NCBI GenBank assembly: GCA_030789695.1
Contig: CM061132.1
Location: 31,892,418 to 31,956,417 of the forward strand
DNA length: 64,000 bases
Source: Scilla litardierei
Taxonomy: Eukaryota > Streptophyta > Magnoliopsida > Asparagales > Asparagaceae
Direction of reading: 5' to 3'
Shown: in pieces, positions 11,752 through 21,780 of the stretch
Layout of the letters: every line of letters starts with the position of its first letter
How positions within the stretch are numbered: position 1 is the stretch's first letter
Notes under the pieces: model-generated
What the model was told of the DNA's origin: nothing
The model's input: the letters and a program-made list of their open reading frames with translations, nothing else
Database searches by the model: none
Made by a program: the position numbers and the translations under genes

Positions 11752-12125
11752 CTCGTAGAAAATCGTGATGTGTGAAGAGACGGAGCAAGGTAGGAGATTG
11801 ATGAAGATATGGGGCAATGAGGGAGATCAATGCCGATTGAAAAGATGAGAATCAGAGGAGGATCAATAGTTCAAGAGCGAGTGGACAATCAAGTGATAAT
11901 GAGATTGGAGAACACCATGATGTAGGAGATTAATGAAGATTGGAATGAGAATGATCAGAGAAAGATAGAGAATTCGCGAGCAAGAGATTGGAGTGAGCAA
12001 GCGAGAGATCGAAGGAGGATTGAGCAAGTGAGGAGGGAGATCTACAACGATCAGAAGGAGGAGGATCGGGGAGGTTCGGGATCGAGCGATCGAGAAGTCG
12101 AGACACTGCTGACGATCTTTTGTAT
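11752..12125 (-). other. CT-rich 5'UTR-like exon with splice donor
   Basis: On the minus strand this stretch is strongly CT-rich (repeats of CTCC, GATC and CTT motifs), as in plant 5' untranslated exons, and it ends at ACGAG|GTATGC. It lies upstream of, and in the same orientation as, the Myb/SANT-like fragment, so it may be that gene's first exon. This is inference. Confidence 0.3.
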
Positions 12126-12237
12126 CCATTTTCCTTGGGCCTATTGAGAGAAAATAATACAGAGAAGTTTTATTATTTATTTTCCCTTCACTCACCCCCT
12201 TGTTTTTTCTTTTTGCTTTTCTTTCCAACTAGGAAAG

Positions 12238-12412
12238 TGTTATGAATGAGGGAGGCCAAAAGGCCTCCCCTCATCTTTATCCCCCCATTACTCCCATTAT
12301 CCCTACTAATGGGGACCATCGGTATCCCAAGGCCTTTGGGCTTCTTTGATTTTAATAAATAGAGAACCATGATTTTGTGCCATGGTCACTCACTTTTCCT
12401 AATTATCCAACA
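12238..12412 (+). repeat. Copia-A 5' LTR (175 bp)
   Basis: TGTTATGAATG...CCAACA. Close to the start it carries the palindrome GGGAGGCC...GGCCTCCC. Same length as the 3' copy. Confidence 0.9.
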
Positions 12413-12425
12413 CGTTATCAGCACG
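12413..12425 (+). other. Copia-A primer binding site candidate
   Basis: CGTTATCAGCACG directly follows the LTR. Copia-B has the same 13 bases (minus strand, 19795-19807), so it is a conserved family feature. It lacks the usual TGG start, which suggests priming from an internal part of a tRNA; I cannot name the tRNA. Confidence 0.6.
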
Positions 12426-12756
12426 TTTGTCTCTACTTCTAGAGCTTCTCCTAAACAACCCCTAAAATCTCCCTTATCACGCTAAGGAATCTATTGTAGC
12501 AGCGATCCGTTGCGGCAAAACATTTGGGACATCGATCTCCTGAGCAAGGATTATTTTATCTACGGATTACAATTTTTTCTTCCCTAGATCAACGATCTAG
12601 TAGTATAGTTTCTTATCCCGTAGATACATAATATTCAAAAACTCTATACATTTTTGCTTAAAATCTAGAACATACTACAGCTTCTCTTAGATTTTGGTGT
12701 TTTGTTATTATTATCATAATATTACAACGTTTAAAAAAAATTAAAAACTCTTCATC

Positions 12757-13130
12757 TCCCCCCGAAGGGGGCCTGCCCCTCTGCCCGCTGCCCCCCGGAC
12801 GGAGGGGGGCCCTGTCGCGCCGCCCCCCCTGACGAGGGGCCCCTGTCACACCGCCCCCCGGATGGGGGGAGGGGGCCTTGTCATGCCGCCCCCCGGACGG
12901 GGGGCCCCTGTCGTGCCGCCCTCGGACGGGGGGCCCCTCTGCCCACCGTGCCCCCCAGACGGGGGGGCCTCGATGGCGCCGTGCCCCGACAGGGGGCCCC
13001 TTTAGCCGCCGCTCCCCCCGGACGGGGGGGGGGGGCTCATCTTACCGCTGCCCTGCCTGGACGAGGGGGGAATCCTCTGTTGGCCGACGCCCCCTGACGG
13101 GGGGATCCTCTATGGCGCCGGCATCACCGA
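12757..13130 (+). repeat. GC-rich hairpin-forming tandem repeat in Copia-A leader
   Basis: About ten degenerate copies, roughly 35-40 bp apart, of a unit centred on CCCCCCGGACGGGGGG followed by CCCCTGTC. Each unit can fold into a strong stem. It lies in the untranslated leader between primer site and gag, within otherwise AT-rich sequence. The ORFs through it are frame artefacts. Confidence 0.8.
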
Positions 13131-13381
13131 CTGTTTTTCGTAGATGGGGGAGGGGGACAAGATATGTAAGATGAAGGGTTGGGGGCTTTTTCACTCCTTT
13201 TACAAGAACCCTAAACTTTTTTTAGGGTTAGTGTACATTTAAGGTTGTTTTACTCCTATTGGGCATTTTCTTTTTAATTTTAAAACACAATTACAGCCCA
13301 TGGGCCTGCAGCCCAAAACTGAACTATCAATAAATTATTTTTAGGCCTGCAGCCCACTCATAATCCCAAATATTCTTAAAC
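13131..13381 (+). other. Copia-A leader, part upstream of Copia-B insertion
   Basis: Non-coding AT-rich leader sequence ending in TAAAC, the target duplication of Copia-B. It resumes at 19955. Confidence 0.6.
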
Positions 13382-13528
13382 TGTTATGAATCAACTACTT
13401 GGGAAGGAGCCCCCAGCTCTTTATTTATAGGCAATGGGGAGAATACAAGATGTGTTTACAATGATATGTGCCTATCTCTAGGATAGCCCAGAATCTCAAC
13501 CAATCCGGTTAAATAACCGTTCACAGCA
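13382..13528 (-). repeat. Copia-B 3' LTR (147 bp)
   Basis: In element orientation starts TGCTGTGAACGG right after the polypurine tract and ends ATAACA. A TATA-like CTATAAATA (minus strand) lies at 13422-13430. Confidence 0.88.
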
Positions 13529-13541
13529 CTCCCCCTTATCC
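13529..13541 (-). other. Copia-B polypurine tract
   Basis: GGATAAGGGGGAG on the minus strand. The same tract precedes the 3' LTR of Copia-A (25401-25413), and Copia-C has GGATAAGGGGGAT. Confidence 0.8.
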
Positions 13542-13744
13542 AGCCATAGGTGTGGACTCTGCTCGTGAATACTTCAGGATTCCGAGCGTAGGAGAGTCTC
13601 ACATGGGGTGGATACTTCAGGATCCTGAGTTGGTTAGATTTGCCTCATTAAAACCTTTATCTATGGAAACCCCAGTGGGAAAAACCATAGTTAAGGAAAA
13701 AGAGTAGAAATTCTGCCAAACTCCCCCCTGATCTGTACAAGCCT

Positions 13745-16700
13745 TCAAGCTTCCAGATCTCTTAGGCGTCTCATTCCAATCCTATGTACAAGCTTCCTAA
13801 AAGTGGCAGTAGGAAGGGCTTTAGTGAACAAATCAGCCAAATTGTCACATAATTGCACTTGTCTGATGTCGATCTTGCATCTCTCTGTAGCTCCTGTGTC
13901 CAGAAGAACTTTGGTGAAATGTGCTTCCGCCTTTGATGAAGCCACCTCGTAACTGAGCTATGCAAGCAGCATTGTCTTCGAACATTGTAGTAGGCTCGAG
14001 ATCTCAAGTCTTCAGTCCGGTCGTAGACATGATGTGGTGGATAACTGAGCGTAGCCATACACATTCTCTGCTTGCTTCATGGATGGCAATGATCTCAGAG
14101 TGATTGGATGAGGTTGTCGTCAAGGTTTGCTTGATGGATCTCCAGGAAATGGATGTCCCTCCATAGGTAAACACGTACCCAGTTTGTGATTTTGCTTTGT
14201 GGGGGTCAGACAAGTAACCTGCATCAGCATAACCTGTAAGTGTAGAGGATATTCCATTTTTGTAAAAGAGTCCCAAATCTGTAGATCCTTGGAGGTAGCG
14301 CAGAAGGTGCTTAACCCCGGTCCAGTGGCACTGTGTGGGCGCTGCACTGTATCTGGCAAGCAAATTTACTGTGAACGCTATGTCAAAACGCGTGCAGTTT
14401 CCCAGATATAGTAGTGATCCGATGGAACTCAGATAAGGAACTTCTGGACCAAGTATATCCTCCCCCTCTTCTAGCGGCCGGAAGGGGTCTTTATGTGCAT
14501 CCAGAGATCGTACCACCATAGGTGTACTTAGTGGATGACATTGGTCCATATGGAATCTTTGTAACATTGTCTTTGTGTATGTGGTTTGATGTAATAGGAT
14601 TCCATCTTTTAGATGTTCAATCTGTAAGCCCAGGCAGAATTTCGTTTTGCCTAGGTCTTTCATTTCAAATTCTTTTGTTAGGCTTACAGATATCTCAGTG
14701 ATCTCTTCAGGAGATCCTATGAGATTCAGATCATCAACGTAGACAGCAATTATTATGAATCCTTTTCCCTTTGTTCTTATGAAGATACAAGGGCAGACTT
14801 CATTGTTTGTGAATCCTTGTTGAACAACGAACTCACTGAGTCTGTTATACCACATTCTTCCTGATTGTTTGAGACCATACAATGATCTTTGTAGCTTAAC
14901 AGAATAGACGTCCCGAGGTCTATCTTTTAGTTCAGCAGGCATAGAAAAGCTATCAGGAAGTTTCATGTATATCTCCTTGTCGAGATTGCCGTATAGATAT
15001 GCAGTCACAACATCCATTAGCTGCATATCTAGGCCTTCCTTTGCTGTTAAGCTTATCAGGAATCTGAAAGTGATCGCATCCATGACCGGGGAGTATGTTT
15101 CGTCATAGTCTATTCCCATTCTTTGGGAAAATCCCTGTGCTACAAGTCTAGCTTTGTAGAGTACGATCTCATTATTTTCGTTTCTTTTTCTGACGAATAC
15201 CCATTTGTATCCCACAGGTTTGACACTGGTAGGTGTCTAGACTATTTGCCCAAAGACTTTTCGTTTCTGAAGCGAGTCCAGCTCGGCTTCTATTGCCTGA
15301 TTCCACTTTGGCCAGTCATTTCTATGTTTGCATTCAGCAACGGAATGTGGTTCATAATCATCTTCGCTTCCGGCGATGTGTATGGCAATGTGAAACGCGA
15401 AGTCATCGTCGACGACTGTACTCTTTCTGTCCAACACCTCCCCTATACGTACATAATTTAATGATATCTCAGTTTCTACCGGCAGTTCCTCTGCAGTGGA
15501 TTTCGGGAGGGGAGAGGGTATGGACATGAGCTCGTTTCTCTGTGGGGGTATCGTCCCAAGATATCCGGATATTTTTCTTTTTCTTGGATTTTTATCCTTG
15601 GAGCCTGGTGGTCTGCCTCTTTTTTGTTGAGGTGCAGGCACTTCTGCTGCTGGTGGATTGCATCCATCCTTTGGGATTTCAATCCTAGCTGGAGTATTCG
15701 CAGCAGGGATGTGTGATCTGACAATCTTCTGGTTATCAGTAAACGAATCCGGTAATCTATGGATTGTGTCCTGGATGTGTAAGATCTTCCGAATCTCATC
15801 ATCACATTGTTTTGTTATCAGATCGTAGTGGGTCAGACTTTTTGTATCCCACGTTAACATTTGCTTTGCGCTAGACTTTTCAATGTCTAGGCCCATTTTG
15901 GGGAAATACGTCTCATCAAAGTCGCAGTCTTCAAGACGTGCCTTAAAGGCGTCTCCCGTTTGGGGTTCTAGGTATCTTATAATATGAGTCAAACCCTACA
16001 TAAATGCCTAGGCGACGTTGAGGGCCCATCTTGGTCCTCTGGGGTGGTGCAATGGGGATATAAACTGCGCAGCCGAAGATTCTCAAGTGAGAAATGTTCG
16101 GCGGCGTTCCATATGCTAGTTGCATTGGAGATAGACTCTGACCTCCTGAGGGTCTTATTTTTGTTAGTGATGCAGCATTCAAGATTGCATGTCCCCATGC
16201 ATCCACCGGTAATTGGGATTTCATTAGCAATGTACGTACAATCCATTAGAGTCTTTTAATTAGCGACTCAGCTAACCCGTTCTGGGTGTGAACATGCGGC
16301 ACCGGATGTTCAATTTCAATTTCCGTTGCCAGGCAATATTCTTGAAATGACTGAGAGGTAAATTCTCCCGCATTGTCCATACGTATTTTCTTAATTTGGT
16401 TGTCTGGAAAATGCACCCGCAACTTTATTATTTGTGCCAAAAGCTTTGGAAAAGCTAAGTTGCGGGTTGAAAGTAGACACACATACGAGTATTTCGAAGA
16501 TGCATCAATCAGTACCATAAAGTACCGAAAGGGCCCACTAGGGGGTGGATAGGTCCACATATGTCTCCGTGTATTCTTTCAAGGAAGCTAGGAGACTCGA
16601 TATCCACTTTAAGTGGTGATGGCCTTGTTATTAATTTACCCTTAAAGCAGGGTACACAAGGGAATTCTCCCTTCTGAAGAATCTTCTGGTTCTTCAGGTT

Positions 16701-17213
16701 ATGCCCATGGGATTGTGATATGATACGGTGCATCATCACAGATCCGGTGTGGCCAAGACTATCGTGCCAAAGTAAGAATTTGGCCGATGTCGGGCACTTC
16801 AGGTGCTCCGTCAGGTTTGCTTCCTCTCTCCAAATTTTTGTATGGTAGAGGCCTGATGAGAGGCTCTCAAAATGTTCAAGTATGGTTTTAACTCCATTTT
16901 CTTGAGACGTTACATACAATAATTCATTTTCTTTTACATTTGTTGTTTCCAAGTGTAATCCATTAAGATAGATATCTTTGAAACTTAGTAAGTTTCGCTT
17001 GGAGTTCGGAGGGTAAAGTGCATCTTTAATTTCTATTTCTGTTCCATCGGGTAGCAACAAAGTTGCATTCCCAGAACCTTTGATTATGTCCGATGGCCCT
17101 GAAATTGTATTTACAGGGCTCTTATACAGAGTAATGCTATGGAAATAGCATTTGTGCTGAAGGAACGTATGTGTCGACGCGCTGTCTACTAGGCAGTCAT
17201 GAGAGCATTCCAT
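13745..17213 (-). pseudogene. pol: Copia-B pol: protease, integrase, RT, RNase H
   Basis: From the ATG at 17213: protease CLVDSASTHT with intact Asp, then pre-integrase LWHDSLGHTG, integrase (HGDICGPIH, MDNAGEF, NGLAESLIK supplying Asp, Asp, Glu), RT with YVDD at 14730-14741 inside an open 403-codon stretch (15215-14004), and RNase H ending LRDLEA with a stop at 13745. Frame breaks occur near 16510-16560, 16246, 15990-15940, 15230 and 13950. The ATG stands directly after CTTTTTAG, a splice-acceptor-like site also seen in the sister elements. Reverse transcription and integration would be its role if repaired; this copy is dead. Confidence 0.9.
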
Positions 17214-17342
17214 CTAAAAAGATGAGTAAACATTTGCATTTTCAGAAAAACTAAATTTCATTTGACAGAATTCAAAAAATCTCTCATAAAAATAGATTGT
17301 TCGTACAATAGAAATGCAAAATGCTAAGATAAATCTAGCAGG

Positions 17343-18304
17343 CTAATCAAGCATATCATCTGACTCGAAGTCTTTTGCTGTGAACTTGACTGCATTGTTC
17401 GCAGCCACCATGTTTGATTCAGCATTCTTTTTCTTGCTTTGTTTATAAAGCTCCTGGAGATGCACTGGGGTCCTGAACACTCTGGACCAGTGGCCTGTCA
17501 TGCCACAGCTGTGGCACTGATCTTCCCAATCCCTCTTGGGTAGGGATGCATCATTTTTCTTGTTGTTATTCCTGCGCTAGGTGAACTTGCGCTTCCCTTC
17601 ATTCTTTCGCTACTGTGGTGGGCCCTTGGCTCTTTTCTGTTGTCCCCCTTTCTGTGGTCTTTCTTTTCTTTTATTATCCCTCTTCTTTTTGAAGGAAGAG
17701 GTATGGTGAGCTTCTGGTAGGGGGGCAGTGCCGGGAGGGCGCATATTGTGAGTGGCGAGAAGAAGCTCTCGATTTTGCTCAGCCATGAGAAGACATGACA
17801 GCAGCTCTGAATACTTGGTTAACTTGTGTTCACGGTATTGCTGCATGAGTATCGCATCTTTTTCATGGAAAGACGTATACGTCTTTTCCAGCATGCGATC
17901 TTCTGAGACTTTCTCACCACACAACTTCAGGCGTGAGGTGATGCTAAAAAGTGCTGAGTTGTACTCAGCAATGGACTTGAAGTCCTGCAGTCTCAGGTTC
18001 TCCCACTCATATCTCTCCCTTGGGAGTATAACATCTCTTGATGTTTATACCTATCCTCAAGGGCGGTCCATAGCTCAAGTGGATCTTCGACCGTAAGGTA
18101 CTCAGCCTTTAAGGTCTTGTCCACATGGCGGCAAATATAGATGATGGCTTATGCCTTCTATATATCGCTAACTTTTTCTTTGTCTGTCACAGCAGCAATG
18201 AGGGACTTTGCCTGCATGTGAAACTTTACATCTAGCTGCCAGCTTAGATAGTTTCTACCTTATGCATCCAGCACTTCGAAGTCAACGCTTGCAATTTTAA
18301 CCAT
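17343..18304 (-). pseudogene. gag: Copia-B gag
   Basis: Begins with an ATG at 18304 and follows the same order as the Copia-A gag (SVDFEVLDA, NYLSW, LTVEDPLELWTALE). Several stops and frameshifts lie in the first half; 17924-17610 is open. The zinc knuckle near 17480-17530 reads CX2CX4H but its last Cys is replaced (HWSRVF), so RNA binding would be impaired. It ends ...DDMLD with a TAG at 17343-17345, 129 nt before the pol ATG. Confidence 0.85.
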
Positions 18305-19787
18305 TTATCTAGCAGAGCACAAACATGCATGAAATAATATTTAATCAAAGAAAAAATTTTCATGCGGAGGCAATATTTAACGAAAAACTAAATGTGTGGA
18401 TTGGCCAGTCCCACAAGAAAGAGTCCAAAGTCCAAAGTCCAAATTATACAAATTTTCAGCTTTAAAATGAAAATACAACTTTGGAAACCCCGTGGGTCCC
18501 ATATGATATTCCAGCTTCAAGCGTGGCCTCAGTCTCCATGGAAGTTGGTCTTCTTTTTTTTGACATTTACATAAATTCCTCACTACAATTTCTCTCAAAA
18601 AATAAAAGAAAAGTGCGGGAAATAAACTGTGGGACTAAACGGCCGATACAAAAACCACATTTAGCAATTCATGCAGAAATATTGTGCTCATCAACATTTT
18701 CATTCACAGACATCACCGGCAGTTATATTCACATGAGGATAAAAATATTTAATCACTTAATAATTATTGGACCACTGGGCAACGTCATACACCGTTAGGT
18801 TAGGTAACTAACGGCAGAGCGGTCGCAGGATCTTCCTAATTATTAAGTTTTAAATATAATGCACAACCACGCATATAATATCCACATAATTTGCCAGAGA
18901 TGTAAAGCATGTAAAAGAAATATTACGATGCATAGGTTGTAAAGTAAGTGGGTGTAATCAATCAAATTGATTAAGAGCCCAAAATAGACATTTTCGTTGT
19001 AGGAGAAAAAGGGGTTTCCTCATTAAATCATCCCAAAAGGCCCCCAAAAGTTCCCAAAAAGCTCTTATTAACCCGATAATTGCCCCAAAATTTACCGTGA
19101 TTTTTCACGAATTTATATGCCCTCAATCGCCCCTTTTTAAATTTATTTTAGCCCAAAAAGTTCTTTTTGGCTTGTTTATGGCCTTTACCCCCCTTTTTCA
19201 AAATTTTTTTGAATAATCTGGCCTGTGGGCCTGAAGCCTGCAGGCGGCCTGCTGGCTTCAGGCCCGCAGGAAAAACACTTCTTTTTTTTGTGGTGGGCCT
19301 GTTTGCAGGCACACTAGGGTTTTTCCCAAGGGGGTGCGGCTGCCCCCGGTGCCACCGCCCCCCTCTGCAGGAGGGGGCGCGGCGGTCGCCGCCCCCCCTC
19401 TCTATGGGGAGTGGGATCGGCGCGGAGGGAGGTGGGGGGAGTCCGACGGCAGAGCCGCCGGCGGGCAAAATCTAGGTTTTGTACAAAATATAGTCCTAAA
19501 AATTTGATTTTGGGATGAAAAATTCGTCGTTTTCAAGGTGACAATCGATCCCCATACCGATCTTGCGAGATCTAGGGGTAGAGCAATCATACGTATGATT
19601 AAAAACATCGTTTTGGTGATTTTTACCTCTATATCCGTCCTTCGGATATAGCGACGGTTGCACGAAGCCCTACGCAGATGACGACGCTCGATTGTGGAAG
19701 TCTTGCATTGCGCTCGTGGATCTCCCGTCTCCTCTCGCCTCGGCTTCGTAACGAACGAAAAGAATTTTTGTGGAAAGAAAAATTTTT
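18305..19787 (-). other. Copia-B leader with GC-rich structured block
   Basis: Untranslated leader of about 1.5 kb. It has a GC-rich block at about 19200-19470 with complementary C-runs and G-runs, the counterpart of the Copia-A hairpin array but shorter and more degenerate. I see no coding sequence. Confidence 0.65.
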
Positions 19788-19807
19788 AGAGGCTCGTGCT
19801 GATAACG
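19788..19807 (-). other. Copia-B primer binding site candidate
   Basis: Minus strand CGTTATCAGCACGAGCCTCT directly after the 5' LTR; its first 13 bases match the Copia-A site. Confidence 0.65.
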
Positions 19808-19954
19808 TGTTATGAATCAACTACTAGTGGAGGATCCCCCAGCTCTTTATTTATAGGCAATGGGGAGAATATAAGATGGGTTTACAATGATATGTGCCTA
19901 TCTCTAGGATAGCCCAGAATCTCAACCAACCCGGTTAAATAACCGTTCACAACC
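19808..19954 (-). repeat. Copia-B 5' LTR (147 bp)
   Basis: Pairs with 13382-13528. Its outer end has mutated (GGTTGTGAAC instead of TGCTGTGAAC in the partner), but TAAAC follows directly, fixing the boundary. Confidence 0.88.
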
Positions 19955-20637
19955 TAAACATTAATTTAGAACTGATTTTCATATCGGTCTTTTTTCTACT
20001 AAAATTCCTTATTATTAACAGAAAAATCCAGAAAATTCTGGATAATTCCTAACAAAAATTGGATTTATTTTTTGTCCTTCACGATTTAAAAATTACAAAG
20101 ACCCTCAGACCGCTCTGTCTTTAGTTACCTAACCTAAAGATGAATGACGTTCCCCGTGGTCCAAGTAATTTTTAAACCGTAATTTATTTTGCCATATATA
20201 TTGTAAATGTATCTTTTGCCTGCGTAATTGCGTCAATTGATTTATATTGCTTGTAGCACTTATTAAGTAGGTGGATGTTTAATAAGGCAAAATGTGTTTT
20301 TTGGGATCGGCCAGTATTGATATCCTATTATTAATTTCCTTATCTTTGTATATTTCTTTTATGAGAGAAATTGTAGTGAGGTTTTTATGTATATATGCCA
20401 AAGATCGGTGTTACTACCTATGAAGACGGAGTTGAAACTTGCACTGATCTGGGACCCCAATGGGTTTATAATTTGTATTTTTCTTTATTTCTGCTTTATG
20501 GACTGTAATGCGGACTTTGGACATTGTATGTTTTGGGTATTTGGCCGATCCCTGCATTTTTTCTTATTTATTTCTTTAAAATGAGCATGATTTTAATCAC
20601 TTATTATTAAATTGCTTATTTAATATCATAGATATAA
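19955..20637 (+). other. Copia-A leader, part downstream of Copia-B insertion
   Basis: AT-rich leader resuming after the TAAAC duplication and running to the gag ATG. It shares scattered motifs (GTTACCTAACC near 20120) with the Copia-B leader read in reverse. No coding sequence. Confidence 0.6.
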
Positions 20638-21653
20638 ATGGCAAAATTGGCTAGCGTCGATTTCGAAGTACTTGATGCGGCAGAAAAGAACTATCTTAGC
20701 TGGCGAGTGGACCTAAAGTTCCACTTGCGTTCTATGGCCCTCCTTCACTCAATTTTGGCCTCTGCAGCGGCCGTGACAACAGCTAACATTGCCCCAGAAG
20801 CGGCACAGCCATCTAGCAGTTCTCCTACCGTAGTCTCCGACATGGATAAGACGAAAGCCATTATTTATATCAGGAGACACATAGATCGGACCTTAAAGGC
20901 CGAATACTTAACGGTAGAAGACCCTCTTGAGTTGTGGACAGCACTTGAGGCATATTATATGCATCAAATAGATGTCATACTGCCACGTGCCAGTTATGAG
21001 TGGGAAAACCTCCGCCTTCAGGACTATAAGTACGTCGTTGAGTACAACTCAGCACTTCATAATATCACCTCATGCCTAAAGTTATGTAGTGAAGAAGTCT
21101 CGGAGCACCGCATGTTGGAAATGACATTTACCTCGTTCCACGAGAAAGATGCCATCCTCATGCAACAGTACCGTGAACACAACTTCACAAAGTTCTCTGA
21201 TTTGCTATCTTGCCTCCTTATGGCAGAGCAGAATATAGACTTACTACTGGCCACTCATAATCTGCGCCCTGCTGGTGCTGCACCTCTCCCTGAAGCCCAC
21301 CATGTTTCTCCCCAGAGTGGAAAAACAAGAAGACGGCTAGACAGAACAAAGGCAAAGCTGCAATGAAGCAAGCAAGAGCACCACCCCCGAACAACAATAA
21401 CTAGAGGAAGAAAAACTACACATGGAAGTGTAAGAACAATGGTCCAGTGTCAATTCCTAAGAAGAACTGGGAGGATAAATGCCATAGATGTGGCATGACT
21501 GTACATTGGTCCAGAAACTGCCGCACTCCTGGCCACCTCCAAGATCTGTATCAGGCGAGCCAGAAGCCTCCGCCTGAAACAAACTTGGCAGCTATTCAAC
21601 AGCAAACCAAGTTCACTGCAAAAGACTTCGAGAATGATGATCTGCTCGATTGA
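20638..21653 (+). pseudogene. gag: Copia-A gag
   Basis: An ATG opens a 242-codon stretch (20638-21366) with SVDFEVLDAAEKNYLSW, LTVEDPLELWTALEAYY and RLQDYKYVVEYNSAL, typical of a plant copia gag of the Ivana/Oryco type as I recall it. A frameshift near 21340-21366 and a TAG near 21403 precede the zinc knuckle (CHRCGMTVHWSRNC, a complete CX2CX4HX4C) in the frame of 21447-21653. It ends ...DDLLD then TGA. The product would be the particle coat and RNA-binding protein. Pol starts 127 nt later in a different frame. Confidence 0.88.
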
Positions 21654-21780
21654 GCCCTATCTTTATATGTATGCATTTAAATTCCATGTAGCTTCATCAG
21701 TAGTTTGTTTTGAAAGTTTAGTCTATTTGAATGACAATTTTTCATTTACTTAAATAAAATTTCAATTTGCTTATAAATAG

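Larger units (their letters stand above)
8127..12237. other. AT-rich non-LTR region between Tat-1 and Copia-A
   Basis: Low-GC sequence with no LTR-element coding. It contains a degraded two-exon Myb/SANT-like gene (9155-9863, minus) and a CT-rich 5'UTR-like segment ending in a splice donor (11752-12125, minus). Elsewhere I see only short AT-rich ORFs I cannot support. A short repeat (AGGAAACTATTCATAAT) occurs near 8733 and 8818. Confidence 0.6.
13382..19954 (-). mobile_element. Copia-B: short-LTR Ty1/copia element inside Copia-A leader
   Basis: Reads on the minus strand: 5' LTR 19808-19954, primer site 19788-19807, leader, gag 18304-17343, pol 17213-13745, polypurine tract 13541-13529, 3' LTR 13382-13528. 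Exact 5-bp duplication TAAAC at 13377-13381 and 19955-19959. All copia domains are recognisable but frameshifts and stops are scattered through gag and pol, and the LTRs differ at roughly 10 of 147 positions. It is related to Copia-A and Copia-C but less closely than those two are to each other. Confidence 0.92.

Noticed and set aside
11863..12228. 121-codon minus-strand ORF near 12 kb
   Set aside because: CT-rich low-complexity frame; better explained as a 5'UTR-like segment with a splice donor.
12658..13174. Pro/Gly/Arg-rich ORFs over the Copia-A leader repeats
   Set aside because: Frame by-products of the GC hairpin array in an untranslated leader.
15123..15529. Plus-strand ORFs opposite Copia-B RT
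   Set aside because: Shadows of the minus-strand pol coding sequence without domains of their own.
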